From positions 5,580,001-5,644,000 of the forward strand of contig CM074759.1 of NCBI GenBank assembly GCA_037355855.1: DNA of 64,000 nt, written 5' to 3'. The translations under genes and the position numbers were made by a program. The notes under the pieces were generated by a model that saw only the letters and a program-made list of their open reading frames with translations, made no database searches and was not told the DNA's origin. Of this stretch, positions 19,028 to 29,624 are shown one piece after another. Position 1 is the first letter of the stretch; every line of letters starts with the position of its first letter. The stretch is from Pseudo-nitzschia pungens (Eukaryota; Bacillariophyta; Bacillariophyceae; Bacillariales; Bacillariaceae).

Positions 19028-22000
19028 TCAGGGTGTAACCTTGTAGGACGTGGAAAGGGGTTTGTAATAGGGAGTGTGACTGGGGAAGTGCACCAGCTGC
19101 ACCAATTGCCAATTCTGAGGTGATGGAAGCATCAAGAGATTGGTGTTGTTCAGCATCCAGGGTACCCCCAGGACCATGGAGTCGTTCATTCCTATAGGTC
19201 CAAAGATCCCAGGAGGTAAGAAAGAACTCTTGTCAGCATGGTCAACTTCAAAACGATCCAGGGTAGCGCGATTGCCATTCTTATCAGCAACAGAGAAGTC
19301 ACCGGGCATGTCAGCAATGGAGCGATAGTCCCAACCGGATCCATTCCATTTGAAATCAATCAAATAACAGAAAGATTTGGCAGGTTCAATCGCACCACCA
19401 GTGGCAATAATCCCACCAGCCCATCGGTCAAGAGCTTCCTGAAAGTCAACAGCTAATTCTTCACCAGATGTTGAGGAATCAGAGCCAGCACAAAACAAAT
19501 CTGTGTCATCCACAAAGGCAAAACCCACAAGAGAAACCAGTTGCAATGACAAAGAAGTGATAAGATGGACACCATGCCCAGCCTGTTGCATCATTCGGAA
19601 GACAATGGTTGACACCAAAGCCCAAAGAGTTGGACCAATACCATTGCCTTGGCCACAACCACTGAGAGGAACAGGTTCATCACCATACACAGGACCTGAC
19701 CGACCAAAACCAGTTTTGATGTGGTGCTTAGCATGTTGCAGAGTAGACAGAAGAACTTCACACACATGTGCAGGAACACCAAAGCTCTGGAGAGTGAGAC
19801 CTGCAATGGGATGAGAGATTCTATCATAACAGCCCTTGGCATCATTCATAGCAACAGCACCGGATCTGCGCTTCTGCCTCAACACATCACAGATGAGCTT
19901 CTTGTTCAAGCAGGTGTTGATGGCCTTGTGGTGTTTCCTGCTTCCATGTTGATCAACCGCCACTGCATTGGCACGTTCAGCATGGGCAAGAATGCGTCTG
20001 CCAATCATCTTGTTGTTGATTTGGAACTCAGGAGACATCAACTGGATGAGTCTCATCTTATCCACTCTATATTCACCAGGTTTCTTGAATATCTCAACAT
20101 CCGTGATGACCTGCCAGGCAGAAGGAGAGAAGCCAACAATCAATGGGACTGATCTCAGTAGAGTGTCAAACTTGTTCAACTGGGGATCCAGGGCAAAAGC
20201 CTTGTGGTGGGCAAAACTCAAACATGAAGGTTCACTTGCTGTGCGTTCCCTCTGGTGTTTCCAGGCAGCAGCATTGTCAGCTGGACACACTGAATAGTCA
20301 AAGGGAGGCAAACTCAGAATAGAGGCAGGGACTTTGAGACAAGAAAGAAATTCAGACAGGTATTTGTCAGTGGCAGGAGGAGGATTATATGTGCCATCAA
20401 GAACTTGAGCAGAAGCATGGGCTGTGCCGAGGTAGCCAAAATCTTGAATGAAGGAGGGAGTCATGGAAGGAGTGCCAAGACACTGCTGTTGACGCCGGAC
20501 ATTGGATTCAGCCATAGCTGGAACCATAGTGGACTGGGACTCCAAGACCTGTTCAACACCATCATGGCCAACTGCAATAGCTCTCAAGACAGCTGACTTG
20601 TTGACACGTCCCCGAATAGACCTAGCAGCAAGGCCAAGCTCTCTTTGAAGACGTTCCCTGCGCATCCTGGCACGAATCTGGGAAGCATTCTGGTTGTGAG
20701 GTTTGCCTTCAGCAAGAAGTGCATCCACCAGGCCTTGATTGAAGGAGTCTCTCCAAGAGGGGGCCAATTTTTTCACTGCCCGGTATTGCCTGTAAGCTTG
20801 TTTCAGGTGGAGGACAGCACTGGAAAGATCACAGTGTTCTCCTTTGTAGAGAGAAAGCTTGCATGCCAGCCTTTTCAAAACAGTATGACTGGTGGACACA
20901 CCCTGTCTCAGCTTAACAACACGCCGCCAAAAGTCAATTGTATCACGATAGACTTGCAGCTTCGGGGACCATGGAACCAGACCAGCTCTTGTGTGGCAAA
21001 GGTTTTGTTCAACAGAGAGCCTGAGAGAGGTGGAGGTTTCATGGAGGACTTCATATGTGGTGATGAGATCAGCGCGCACAGAAATATCCCCAGACTGAAA
21101 CTGAGCCAGGAGGTGTTCCAGCTTAGCTTGGAGAGAAAACACTCCAGCCTTGAGAAAGCTATGCCTGACACGCTGGAAATACCGTTGGCGCAGATGAGGG
21201 TGGGAGGACTGGAGTTTGGAATGAGAGAAGCTCACGGTAGGTGGCAGGTGTTTGCCCATGAGGCTGCAATTACAGACTTCAATCCAAAGCATTCTGTGGT
21301 CCGATTCCATACCATAGGCGCCACCAAAGGGACAATACCCAGCCCTGAGAACATCAACATTCTCAGAGACCCAAATGGCATCAATTGGTGTTCTGGTAGT
21401 GTTGCGGTTGTGAGTGGCAGGAGGAGAAGACTGACTATGAAGGGTAAGAATGGCATCTCTGAAACCAAGAGCCTTGAGCTCAAAAGACAAGCCATCAGTC
21501 CGAACATCAGCATTTTGATCAATCCCAAGAATGACCTGATCACCTGCACCCAGACAGACCTGAAGGGCAGCAGTCAAATCCCTGTGAAAGAGAATACATG
21601 GGTTGGGACTGAAAAGATTTTCAGCTGCTTGAAAGTATCGGTACTGTTGATTCCAGACGGAACCAAGGTCCCTGTCATTTTCAACAGGGCAGTAAGCAGA
21701 AAACATAGTGACAGTGTAACCATCCCTGCCCTGAAACTTGACAAAGGACCATCTTCCAAGACCAGAAGGATCAGCCCCATGGGCAATCTTGTGGGAACTG
21801 AACAATTGATCAATGGAAAACCCTGTTCCACCAGGCTGAAGCCATGAACACTCAGAAGCTTCATGCTTGTTGTTGGCAAGGTAGGAAAAACTTGAGGGAC
21901 TGATATTCTTCATGCGCCGATTGAAAAGATCACACGGCAGGAGTTTGGATTCATTCAAACAATGTTCAGCAAAAAGAGCCACACTGGCATTGCTCTTGAC

Positions 22001-22357
22001 AAATTGACGGGCGTTGTGCTTGGACATGGACATAAAGGCAGCTCTACGCTGGGGTCCAATGTTTTGGAAGGTGATGATGGTGGAATTAGATGATGGAGCG
22101 TGAGGAAAGGAATGACCAAAACTGTCAGAATCCTTAGCAGCAAGAGAGTCTCCATGAAGAGTTAATTGGACAAACTGAGAGACAGGGGAAGAGGCGGAGG
22201 AGGAAAAGGGAGAAACAGGAGAAGCATTGATGGAATTTGGATTGGAAGGCATCCCATCACACCTCATATCAGAAGAGCTAACCATGATCAGAAGGAAACC
22301 GAGTCTGTCGCACGGAAGGAAGAGTTGCCGGAGCTGATTTGGTGGAGACATTGGCAT
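19028..22357 (-). pseudogene. LINE B ORF2, deleted after RT
   Basis: The first ~1040 residues match LINE A ORF2: endonuclease (FAEHCLNES, GIDQNADV, TPIDAIW, SDHRMLW) and RT (AVAMNDAKGCYDRISH, SGCGQGNGIGPTLWAL, AFVDDTDLF). At 19228/19229 the sequence jumps 2,452 bp, and because that is not a multiple of three the last 68 codons are read out of frame. The thumb, RNase H and zinc finger are lost. The junction has at most one base of microhomology and no GT-AG borders, so splicing does not explain it. Confidence 0.9.
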
Positions 22358-25300
22358 GGCTCAAATCACTGACACTAGCATCATGACTGGAAGAGAATGC
22401 AATTGCAGCAACTCCAAGCCTCAATGCAGAGGCTGCATCTTCCCCACCACCGGCAGCAGGAACTGCAGTGGAGGACTCAGGAGAACCCACAGGGAGGTCA
22501 CCTGCCATGGCATCATGGGGAGGGTCAGGAACTTCAGGGGGAACAACAGGAGAGACACCAGGGGAGGCATCAGTCTTGGCAACATTGGAAGGATCACCTC
22601 CAGTAGGGACACCACCTGCAGGCGCTGAAGCCTGGACATCAGTGAGATTGGAAGTACCGGTTGCTAAAGTATCCATGGATTGAGAATCATCAAATCCTCC
22701 ACCACCACTGTCAGCACGGGCTTGGAGGTTAAAGTGCAGATCTAGATCAAAGGTGAGGTCTGGGGCAAGGTCAACGGACAAGTCATCATCAACAAGTTCC
22801 CAATCTCGTGCATCCCCATCACCAAAAAAGGGAAGAGAGTTATCCTGCATTGGATCTGCAGCAGGTTCAGTTTCCACAACACAATTGGCAGCAGCATCCC
22901 AATGGTAAGCTTCCATTTCAGTCAAGCACTCAGAAGAGAACCATTGTCGAACACAAGAACCATAATGAGCTTCCAGTATAATAGGCAGGAAAGACAACAT
23001 GGCCATTGCTTCAGCCTTGGTAGTGATGTTGTACAAAGCAAGGATCTCGCCTCGGTATGAACTGGTATCAACAGAAAGAAAAAGAGGCCATGACCAATTG
23101 TCACGGGTTCTGATGCCCAGAAGCACACTGCGCAGTGTCTTCAAACCCAGCCCTTGGCCCAAGTCAACAGGAAGATCAAGATCAACTACCCCCAGAACAG
23201 GAGCAGTTTCATGGCTCTCAATAAATTTAGCTTGGCGGTGCTTAGCCTGGCGAACAGTCTTGAGCTTGGAGGGGGGAAGAGGTCTGTCAGAAGGATTGGT
23301 AGCTGTCTCAATAAACTTGTAGAATTTACCATCAGGGAGAGAGGCAATGTCTGAAGGTTTGCACCGATTGAACTGGGCTTTGAGGAGCTTAACAGTTTGG
23401 GCGCGCTTTGTAGCATCACACAAAACATGTGCAGCCAGAACCGGATTGGGATCAGGAGTTCTGGAATTGTCAAGGCTGATATTCTTCCTGATAACAGCAA
23501 TAGGACATGCCTGAAACCTGGGATGAGTCTGGAGCAATTCGTTGTAGTGGTCAAGATCAAAACTCTGCATGTAAGATCCAAGGAGAAAGCCACAGGTGAC
23601 AATAACTGGGGCCTGTATGTGGTCATATTTCAGGTCCATGTCACGGTCTCTGAGCCTCTGGAGCAATTGTGCGGAAAAGAGTTTCTCCAGGGAAGCACTG
23701 TGTCCCAAAAAGAAGCGTAGATGAGGAGCAGTTCTACTGCGAAGCCAGAGCTGTGCAACATACAATTCCAAGGTCTTCCTGTCAGGAAGAGTCGTCCAAA
23801 ACTTGGTTACAGGCTTGGCCTTGGGGTTGAGCCTGGCTCTGGAGGGAAAAACATACAACACCAGGCGCTTGTCAACAGTCCATAGAAGATCCAAAGCTTC
23901 CTTGAGAGACTTGAGCAGCTCATCATAAAGTTCCCCAGGGTGTTGTGACATCAACCTTGGAAGGGACAGAGTGACATAAGAACTATGAGAACACTTGGTT
24001 CCAGCAGTGACATCCACTGGAGCTCTAGAATCACTGGAGCAAACCCCTCGGCGTTGGAGGAAATGCCCAGCAGAGGAGGACAAGACAGTAGCATCACCAC
24101 CACCAGGAAGAAAGGACACTGATTTGGAAGTGGAAGATTTGGAAGTGGAAGCATCATCAGCCACTGGTGGCGCAGGTGTAGGAGGTCGCTTCTTGAAATG
24201 CCAATGAGAACCAAGCACCTGATTGGCTGCCCACCATACTTTGCCTTCAGTGCTAGGCAAAAGGTTGCCCTCACAATAGAGGTCATCAAAACACTCAGGA
24301 GACATCTTGACCAAACCAATAAGACATTTCTTCAGAGCCTGGCCAGTTGGTTGCTTGGTCCAGGCTGGGGCAGAGCCTTGAAAACAAGCAGAGGCAAGAG
24401 AGGCCAAGGAATCTACAGTGGCATTGCGCCAGTCTGGAGTATCCGGAAAAACCTGAGAATAAACAGGAGGGATGGCAGTCCTGCAAATATCATGGATGGA
24501 TTTTTTGTCTTTACCCTCCTTCTTGCTGAAAAAGTGTGTAGGGCTTGGACACCCAGCCCATAACCGTTTACCAGTGGGAGATTTTCGAAAGGCATGAATT
24601 GCAGATGGGATAGGAGACTTGCCAGAACAGGGACCCTTACCATAAAAACACCAGAAGAAGGAAGCGGAATGAGCCCTGTTTGCAGCAGCCAAAGCCTCCT
24701 GGCGTTGGGATTGGCGTGCTTGCTGCTGAGAGGGATCAGCTTTCTGGGCAGAGGAAAAGGCAAGAGTGGATTGCTTGAGGATGGAGGAAGCAGGGACCTT
24801 GCCTGAGGTCCCAGAGCCCTTTGGTGTGTGTCGGGACGTCTGTTGGCCTGGCAGCTGGGAGCCTGCCTGGGTGGATCCTGGCTGCTGGGATCCTGGGGGC
24901 CGGGGTCCTGACTGCTGGGAGCCCTGCTGCTGGGAGCCCTGCTGCTGGGAGCCTGAGGACTGGGAGCTTATCAGCTTGGGGTCTGACAGCAAAGCACCTG
25001 ACGACTGAGAGCCTGACAGAGTACCTGACTGCGGATGACCGGGCTCCTGGGAGCCGAGTTGAGAAGCTGTTGACAGAGAAGAAGTTTGCAAGGAATCCCC
25101 TGGTGCAGAGTCCCCTGGTGCAGATTCCCCTGGTGCAGATTCAGTGCCAAGCATCTCAACATCAGAGAGCTCACCTGCAGAAGAAGAAGTCTTCAAGGAA
25201 TCCCCTGGAGCAGGTTCAGTGCCAAGCATATCAACATCAGAAAGCACACCTGCAGATGAGGACACAGAAGAAGATGAAGACATATCATCAACAGGAGACC

Positions 25301-25529
25301 CATGCAAAGAGGATGAAGAGGATGATGAGTCAGAGGAAGAGGATGATCTGGTATCAAGAGTAGGAGAGGGAGTAGTAAGAGCAGAGGTGACACTAGAATG
25401 TCGTGGAGGGGTCTTTTGCACAAATGGGCGCTTGTTAGACCGAGTCCCAGAGGCAGACCTAGCAGAAGAAGGAGGTGTGGAAGATCTTTTCTTCCGGGAA
25501 GCTGTTTGGGAGGTGGGCCGCGGAGGCAT
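22278..25529 (-). CDS. LINE B ORF1 protein (1083 aa)
   Basis: An intact frame starts MPPRPTSQTASRKKRSSTPP. The N-terminal ~250 residues are Ser/Gln/Gly/Pro-rich with five-residue repeats of type GSQQQ/GSQQP. They are followed by the conserved body WCFYGKGP, CPSPTHFFSKK, ECFDDLYCEGNLLPSTEG and an acidic C-terminus ending TRFPSDHG. The stop overlaps the ORF2 start by 80 nt, as in LINE A. No zinc knuckle, RRM or coiled coil stands out, and I do not recognise the family. As ORF1 of a LINE it probably coats the RNA; this is inferred from position. Confidence 0.87.
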   Translation of the reverse strand: MPPRPTSQTASRKKRSSTPPSSARSASGTRSNKRPFVQKTPPRHSSVTSALTTPSPTLDTRSSSSSDSSSSSSSLHGSPVDDMSSSSSVSSSAGVLSDVDMLGTEPAPGDSLKTSSSAGELSDVEMLGTESAPGESAPGDSAPGDSLQTSSLSTASQLGSQEPGHPQSGTLSGSQSSGALLSDPKLISSQSSGSQQQGSQQQGSQQSGPRPPGSQQPGSTQAGSQLPGQQTSRHTPKGSGTSGKVPASSILKQSTLAFSSAQKADPSQQQARQSQRQEALAAANRAHSASFFWCFYGKGPCSGKSPIPSAIHAFRKSPTGKRLWAGCPSPTHFFSKKEGKDKKSIHDICRTAIPPVYSQVFPDTPDWRNATVDSLASLASACFQGSAPAWTKQPTGQALKKCLIGLVKMSPECFDDLYCEGNLLPSTEGKVWWAANQVLGSHWHFKKRPPTPAPPVADDASTSKSSTSKSVSFLPGGGDATVLSSSAGHFLQRRGVCSSDSRAPVDVTAGTKCSHSSYVTLSLPRLMSQHPGELYDELLKSLKEALDLLWTVDKRLVLYVFPSRARLNPKAKPVTKFWTTLPDRKTLELYVAQLWLRSRTAPHLRFFLGHSASLEKLFSAQLLQRLRDRDMDLKYDHIQAPVIVTCGFLLGSYMQSFDLDHYNELLQTHPRFQACPIAVIRKNISLDNSRTPDPNPVLAAHVLCDATKRAQTVKLLKAQFNRCKPSDIASLPDGKFYKFIETATNPSDRPLPPSKLKTVRQAKHRQAKFIESHETAPVLGVVDLDLPVDLGQGLGLKTLRSVLLGIRTRDNWSWPLFLSVDTSSYRGEILALYNITTKAEAMAMLSFLPIILEAHYGSCVRQWFSSECLTEMEAYHWDAAANCVVETEPAADPMQDNSLPFFGDGDARDWELVDDDLSVDLAPDLTFDLDLHFNLQARADSGGGGFDDSQSMDTLATGTSNLTDVQASAPAGGVPTGGDPSNVAKTDASPGVSPVVPPEVPDPPHDAMAGDLPVGSPESSTAVPAAGGGEDAASALRLGVAAIAFSSSHDASVSDLSHANVSTKSAPATLPSVRQTRFPSDHG

Positions 25530-25589
25530 TGTACCAGAAGTGGAGCACAGAGGGCAGAGACACCAGCTGCGGTTGAGGGCAAAGGCCGG

Positions 25590-25876
25590 GGCAGACTGCT
25601 GGTGGGCTGACTGCTGGTGGGCTGACTGCTGGTTGGCTGACTGCTGGGGAGCTCACTGCTGGTGGGCTGACTGCTGGGGAGTTGACTGCCGGTGAGCTGA
25701 CTGCTGGTGAGCTGACTGCTGGTGGGCTGACTGCTGATGGGCTGACTGCTGGTGGGTTGACTGCTGGTGGCCTGTCTGCTGATGGGCTCACTGCTGGTGG
25801 GCTGACTGCTGGGGAGCTGACTGCTGGTGGGCTGACTGCTGGTGGGCTGACAGCTGGGGAGCTCACTGCTGGTGGT
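25590..25876 (-). repeat. 15-bp minisatellite upstream of LINE B ORF1
   Basis: About 19 copies of a 15-bp unit, on the plus strand GACTGCTGGTGGGCT with variants such as GACTGCTGGGGAGCT. It lies 60 bp before the ORF1 start and is absent at the same place in LINE A. Confidence 0.88.
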
Positions 25877-25879
25877 GAA

Positions 25880-26680
25880 AACGCCGCGCTTGAAAGGAGA
25901 AGTACCCGGTGTTGACAATGGCCGGGGCAGGAGAAGCACCGGTTGATAACAAAGGCCGGGGCAGTAGAATCACCAGTGGAGAGCCGAAGCAGCAACAGAG
26001 GCGCCGCGTGGGTGCAAAAATACCAGGTGGTGACAGAGGCCGGGGCAGTAGAAGCACCGGTTGAAAGCAGAAGCAACAGCAGAAAACCTCCTGTGGAGAG
26101 CAGAAGCGACAACAGAAAACACCGCTGTGGATGTAGAGGTGCCAGGTGATGACAAAGGCCGGGGCAGTAGAAGCACCAGATGAATGCAGAAGCAACAACA
26201 GAAACGCCACGTGGGGGCAAAAATGCCTGATGATGACAAAAGCCAGGGCAGTAGAATCACCAGTTGAGTGCAGAATCAACCACAGAAACGCCACTTGGAT
26301 GCTGAAAAGCCACAGCAGAAAATCAACCAGCTGGGTGCAGGAGCAACAACAGACACGCCGCTTGGATGTAAAAGTGCCAGGTGATGACAAATGCCGGGGC
26401 AGGAGAAGCACCGGTTGAGGGCAGATCAACAGCAGAAAACTTCCAGTGGAGTGCAGAAGCAACAACAGAAACGCCGCTTTGGATGTAGAGGTGCCAGGTG
26501 ATAGCAAAAGCCGGGGCAGTAGAAGCACAAGTTGAGTGCAGAAGCAACCACAGAAACGCCACGTGGATTCTGAAAAGCCTGATGATGACAAAAGCCGGGG
26601 CAGTAGAAACACCAGTTGAGTGCAGAAGCAACTATAGAAACGCCGCTTGGGTGCAGAAATGCCAGGTGATAGGTTGTATG
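25880..26680 (-). repeat. Tandem array in LINE B 5' region
   Basis: Repeats of the same core as in LINE A (on the minus strand GCTTCTACTGCCCCGGC...), in units that also carry a 'catcacctggca' segment and a GGCGTTTCTGTTGTTGCTTC segment. Units are less uniform than in LINE A and closer to LINE D. Long ORFs here (e.g. 337 codons at 26876-25863) are by-products. Confidence 0.82.
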
Positions 26681-27289
26681 CTGGGAACCAGGGTACAGCA
26701 GCAACAACAGGTCCAGTGTTGGTCTGAACAAGGAAAAACTCCAGGGTAACCAAAAGAAAAGACTGGAGCACTACCAGAAGAGTCACGTTCGAAACCCACA
26801 GAGGTGCTCTGGGGGTACAGAATTTAGAAACTCCAGTAGACCACTGCAAATCGTGTAGAAACTGGAATGAGTCCAAGTGGTATACTTAAGCACCAGGGAG
26901 CAGATGACTGGCTTGAAAACAAGGACCTTGAGCGAGACACTTAGGGACCAGGGAAGCTGCTTGCTGGAAAACAGGGGCTTTAGTAGGAACACTTAGCGAC
27001 CGGAGAATGTCAATGGCAGGGCACACTTAAAAGGCTCAGGAGGGAACTTGAAGTTCAAACTCGCGAGTCCTTATAAGTGGAAACAGTATCCAGGGGCAAT
27101 TGGCTTGAAAACAGGGACCTTAAGCGGAGCAGAGCTGCTGTAGAATTCTACAGGGAAAATTCTGGTAGTTCTGTCTGGAGTTGCGGGCAAATGGAATAGA
27201 AGTACCACTTTTGGCCCTGTAGAATTTACGTAGAGGGGGGAAATGGATCCAGGGGCAATTGGCTTGAAAACAGGAACCTTGAGCAAGAC

Positions 27290-27790
27290 ACTTAAGGATC
27301 AGGAAAGCTGCTTGCTTGAAAACAGGGGCTGTAGTAGGAAGACCTAGGGACCAGGGGGAGGCTTGTGTCTTGAAAACAGTGTCAAACTTGAAGTTCAACC
27401 TGGGGTTGCTTAAGAGCAAAAACACTTAGGGAGCAGGGAACTCGCGAACACTTAGGGACCAGGGAAGCTGCTTGCTTGAAAACAGGGGCTGTAGTAGAAA
27501 CACCTAGGGACCAGGGGGAGGCTCGTGTCCTGAAAACAGTGTCGAACTTGAAGTTCAACCTGGGGTTGCTTAATAGCAAAAACACTTAGGGAGCAGGGAA
27601 CTCGCGAACACTTAGAGACCAGGGAAGCTGCTTGCTTGAAAACAGGGGCTGTAGTAGAAACACCTAGGGACCAGGGGGAGGCTTGTGTCCTGAAAACAGT
27701 GTCGAACTTGAAGTTCAAGTTGAGGTTGCTTAATAGCGAAAACACTTAGGGATCAGGGAACTCGCGAACACTTAAGGACCAGGGGAAGTG
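27290..27790 (-). repeat. ~160-bp tandem repeats in LINE B 5' region
   Basis: Three copies of a unit with 'cttgaaaacaggggctgtag', a 'cctagggaccagggggaggc' segment, 'acttgaagttcaacctgggg' and AACACTTAGGGA (plus strand). LINE D has one diverged copy near 59600. Confidence 0.8.
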
Positions 27791-28094
27791 TAGTCTTGAA
27801 AACAAGGGGCTGTAGTAGCTGTAGTCTTGGAAACAAGAGTGCACTAAGTAGGAGGTACTTAGGGATTGGTTGGTCTTGGCTTGAAAACGGCTTGAAAACA
27901 GATGTAGTAGGGGGAGCCTTAAGTGATAACACTTATAGACAAGGGGGCTTGGCTAGGAAACAGGGTAGCTCTTAAGTGAGTAACACTTAAGGAGTAGTGG
28001 GCAATTGGCTTGAAAATAAAGGGGAACTGGAAGATATGCTCGCGAGGGACCTTCTAGAGAGGGGGGTATGTATGTGTTCGACAACTTCAACTTG

Positions 28095-28215
28095 AAAAGA
28101 CTTAGGGAACGCAGTAAAGTTGATCTTGAAGAATGTAGAACGTTAAGTGGGTTCAATCTTGAAGAATGTAGAACGTTAAGTGGGTTCGACCTTGAAGAAT
28201 GTAGAACATTAAGTG
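28095..28215 (-). repeat. Three 36-bp repeats near LINE B 5' end
   Basis: The unit CTTGAAGAATGTAGAACGTT plus AAGTGGGTTCGA-type bases occurs three times in a row (plus strand). LINE D keeps a single copy. Confidence 0.8.
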
Positions 28216-28641
28216 GATATCACTTAAGGGGCTTGAAAGACTGTATAGCATTAAATAATAAGGTAGCTTGAAAACAGATCGAAAAACAAACCGAGCTCGG
28301 AGACAAACTGAGCGTGGAGACTAACCGGAACAGAGCTGCTGTAGAATTAGTACTGCAATCGCTGTAGAAAATTATGTGTTGTTTTGCTTGTTGCTGTTGT
28401 TGCCGAATCGATCGGCCGACCGGCAGGGAAGCAAGCAACCAAAGCAACCAAAGGAAGCAAGTAGCAGCCAAACAAATAGCAGAATCAGATAGAGGAGATC
28501 TCTGTTAATAGGTGTAGTGCTTGGTGTTGTTGTAGGAGCTTTAGAAGTGAGGGAGATATCAAAGGGGAATGGTGTGTAGAAATCTACGTGTTTTAAGTAC
28601 TGGAACATCGGAACGTCGGACAAAATGCGCGATGCGAAAAT

Positions 28642-28662
28642 TGTGACAACGAGTCTGTTGTT
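28642..28662. repeat. Target-site duplication of LINE B, right copy
   Basis: Exact copy of 18577-18597. Confidence 0.9.
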
Positions 28663-28857
28663 AAGAACACTACCAGGCCCGAGAGCCCTTGCAACAAGAA
28701 GCACAACAGCGTTGCATACCACAAGACAAGAGAGTCTATTGCTGCTGGCACAATCCGAATTGCAAAGGAGCTTGGCGAGACCAATGTTGCTGAATTATTC
28801 ATCAAACTGTTGAATGGTCCAGCTTTGAAAGCCCACTGCGCTCGATGCATATGGTAA
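28642..28857 (+). pseudogene. C2 RNase H C-terminus, 3' half
   Basis: Reads CDNESVVKNTTRPESPCNKK, then HNSVAYHKTRESIAAG and NVAELFIKLLNGP, ending TAA at 28855-28857. This is the typical copia RNase H end (DNxSVV ... KKHN ... YHxxRE ... TK). Apart from the LINE B insertion the frame is continuous with 18361-18597. Confidence 0.8.
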
Positions 28858-29624
28858 CTGCTCCAGCTGCAATAATTGAGGTACTTTGATCTCTGGCAAG
28901 CAGTGTGGACGCAATCTGTTATTTCGACGTCCCGGGGACAATGGTCCCGGGGACCTTAATGGTCTAATGTTGAAGAGCCACTGCGAACACTGCATGTGGT
29001 AAGAATTACTGCTTAGCTGCATTATTTGGGATACATGTGTCCCTGACAAGCAGCTCGGACGCAACGGTTTTTTCGAAAGCAGTCAATTTCGATTTCGATT
29101 ACGAGTTTTCCAATCGCAGCAGATTTTGATTTCGATTACGAGACTTTCTTCGATCGCAGCGGATTTCGACTTCGATTGAAACCTTATTTCGATTGCAACT
29201 TTATTCGATTGCAACCTTTTTTCCGAACGCTCCGATCTTTGATCTTGATTCGGATTTGATTATATGTTATATGCTGGGAGTCTCCGGTACACCGGGGACT
29301 ATAAACTTGAAAGACAATAGGCTGATTGATCTGTCCTTGTATGTGTCAAGGAATCGGACCAAGGGCAAAACGTCCTATGGTCCAACCCCCTCTTTTTTTT
29401 TTTGAACTACGAATCAGCCGGGCCTCTGATAGAAGAACTGCAATATTTGGTGCAGTTTGATCTCTGACAAGTTATATGGAAGCATCCCTGAATTCTGTTA
29501 TGATCCATCCAAGTGTCCTGGTACAACAAGCAAGAGTATTGGTGTCCTCCTGGGAGTATCTGTTTCCGGGGACTGGTATAGTTGCTTGCTCAGTACAGGA
29601 ATACTAGCATGAATCACGGGGACT
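28858..29624 (+). other. C2 region between pol stop and 3' LTR
   Basis: No gene is seen. It contains two diverged ~120-bp repeats after the stop (28800-28920 and 28960-29060: AAAGCCCACTGCG.../AAGAGCCACTGCG...) and a cluster of TTTCGATT motifs at 29070-29220. A purine-rich CACGGGGACT just before the 3' LTR is the likely polypurine tract. Confidence 0.55.

Larger units (their letters stand above)
18598..28641 (-). mobile_element. LINE B: 5'-complete LINE with internally deleted ORF2
   Basis: Reading on the minus strand: 5' end at 28641, about 3.1 kb of repeat-rich 5' region, intact ORF1 (25529-22278), ORF2 (22357-19028) lacking 2,452 bp relative to LINE A, 3' UTR, two hairpins and tail at 18598. 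A 21-bp direct repeat brackets it. Adding back the deletion gives about 12.5 kb for a complete family member. Its 5' start is shared with elements D and E. Confidence 0.92.

Noticed and set aside
19228..19229. Spliced copy as explanation for the LINE B ORF2 gap
   Set aside because: The missing segment has no GT-AG borders, and splicing would shift the frame.
20645..21847. 400-codon ORF antisense to LINE B ORF2
   Set aside because: It lies fully opposite a conserved enzyme frame. The matching antisense frame in LINE A is broken to 182 codons, so it is not conserved.
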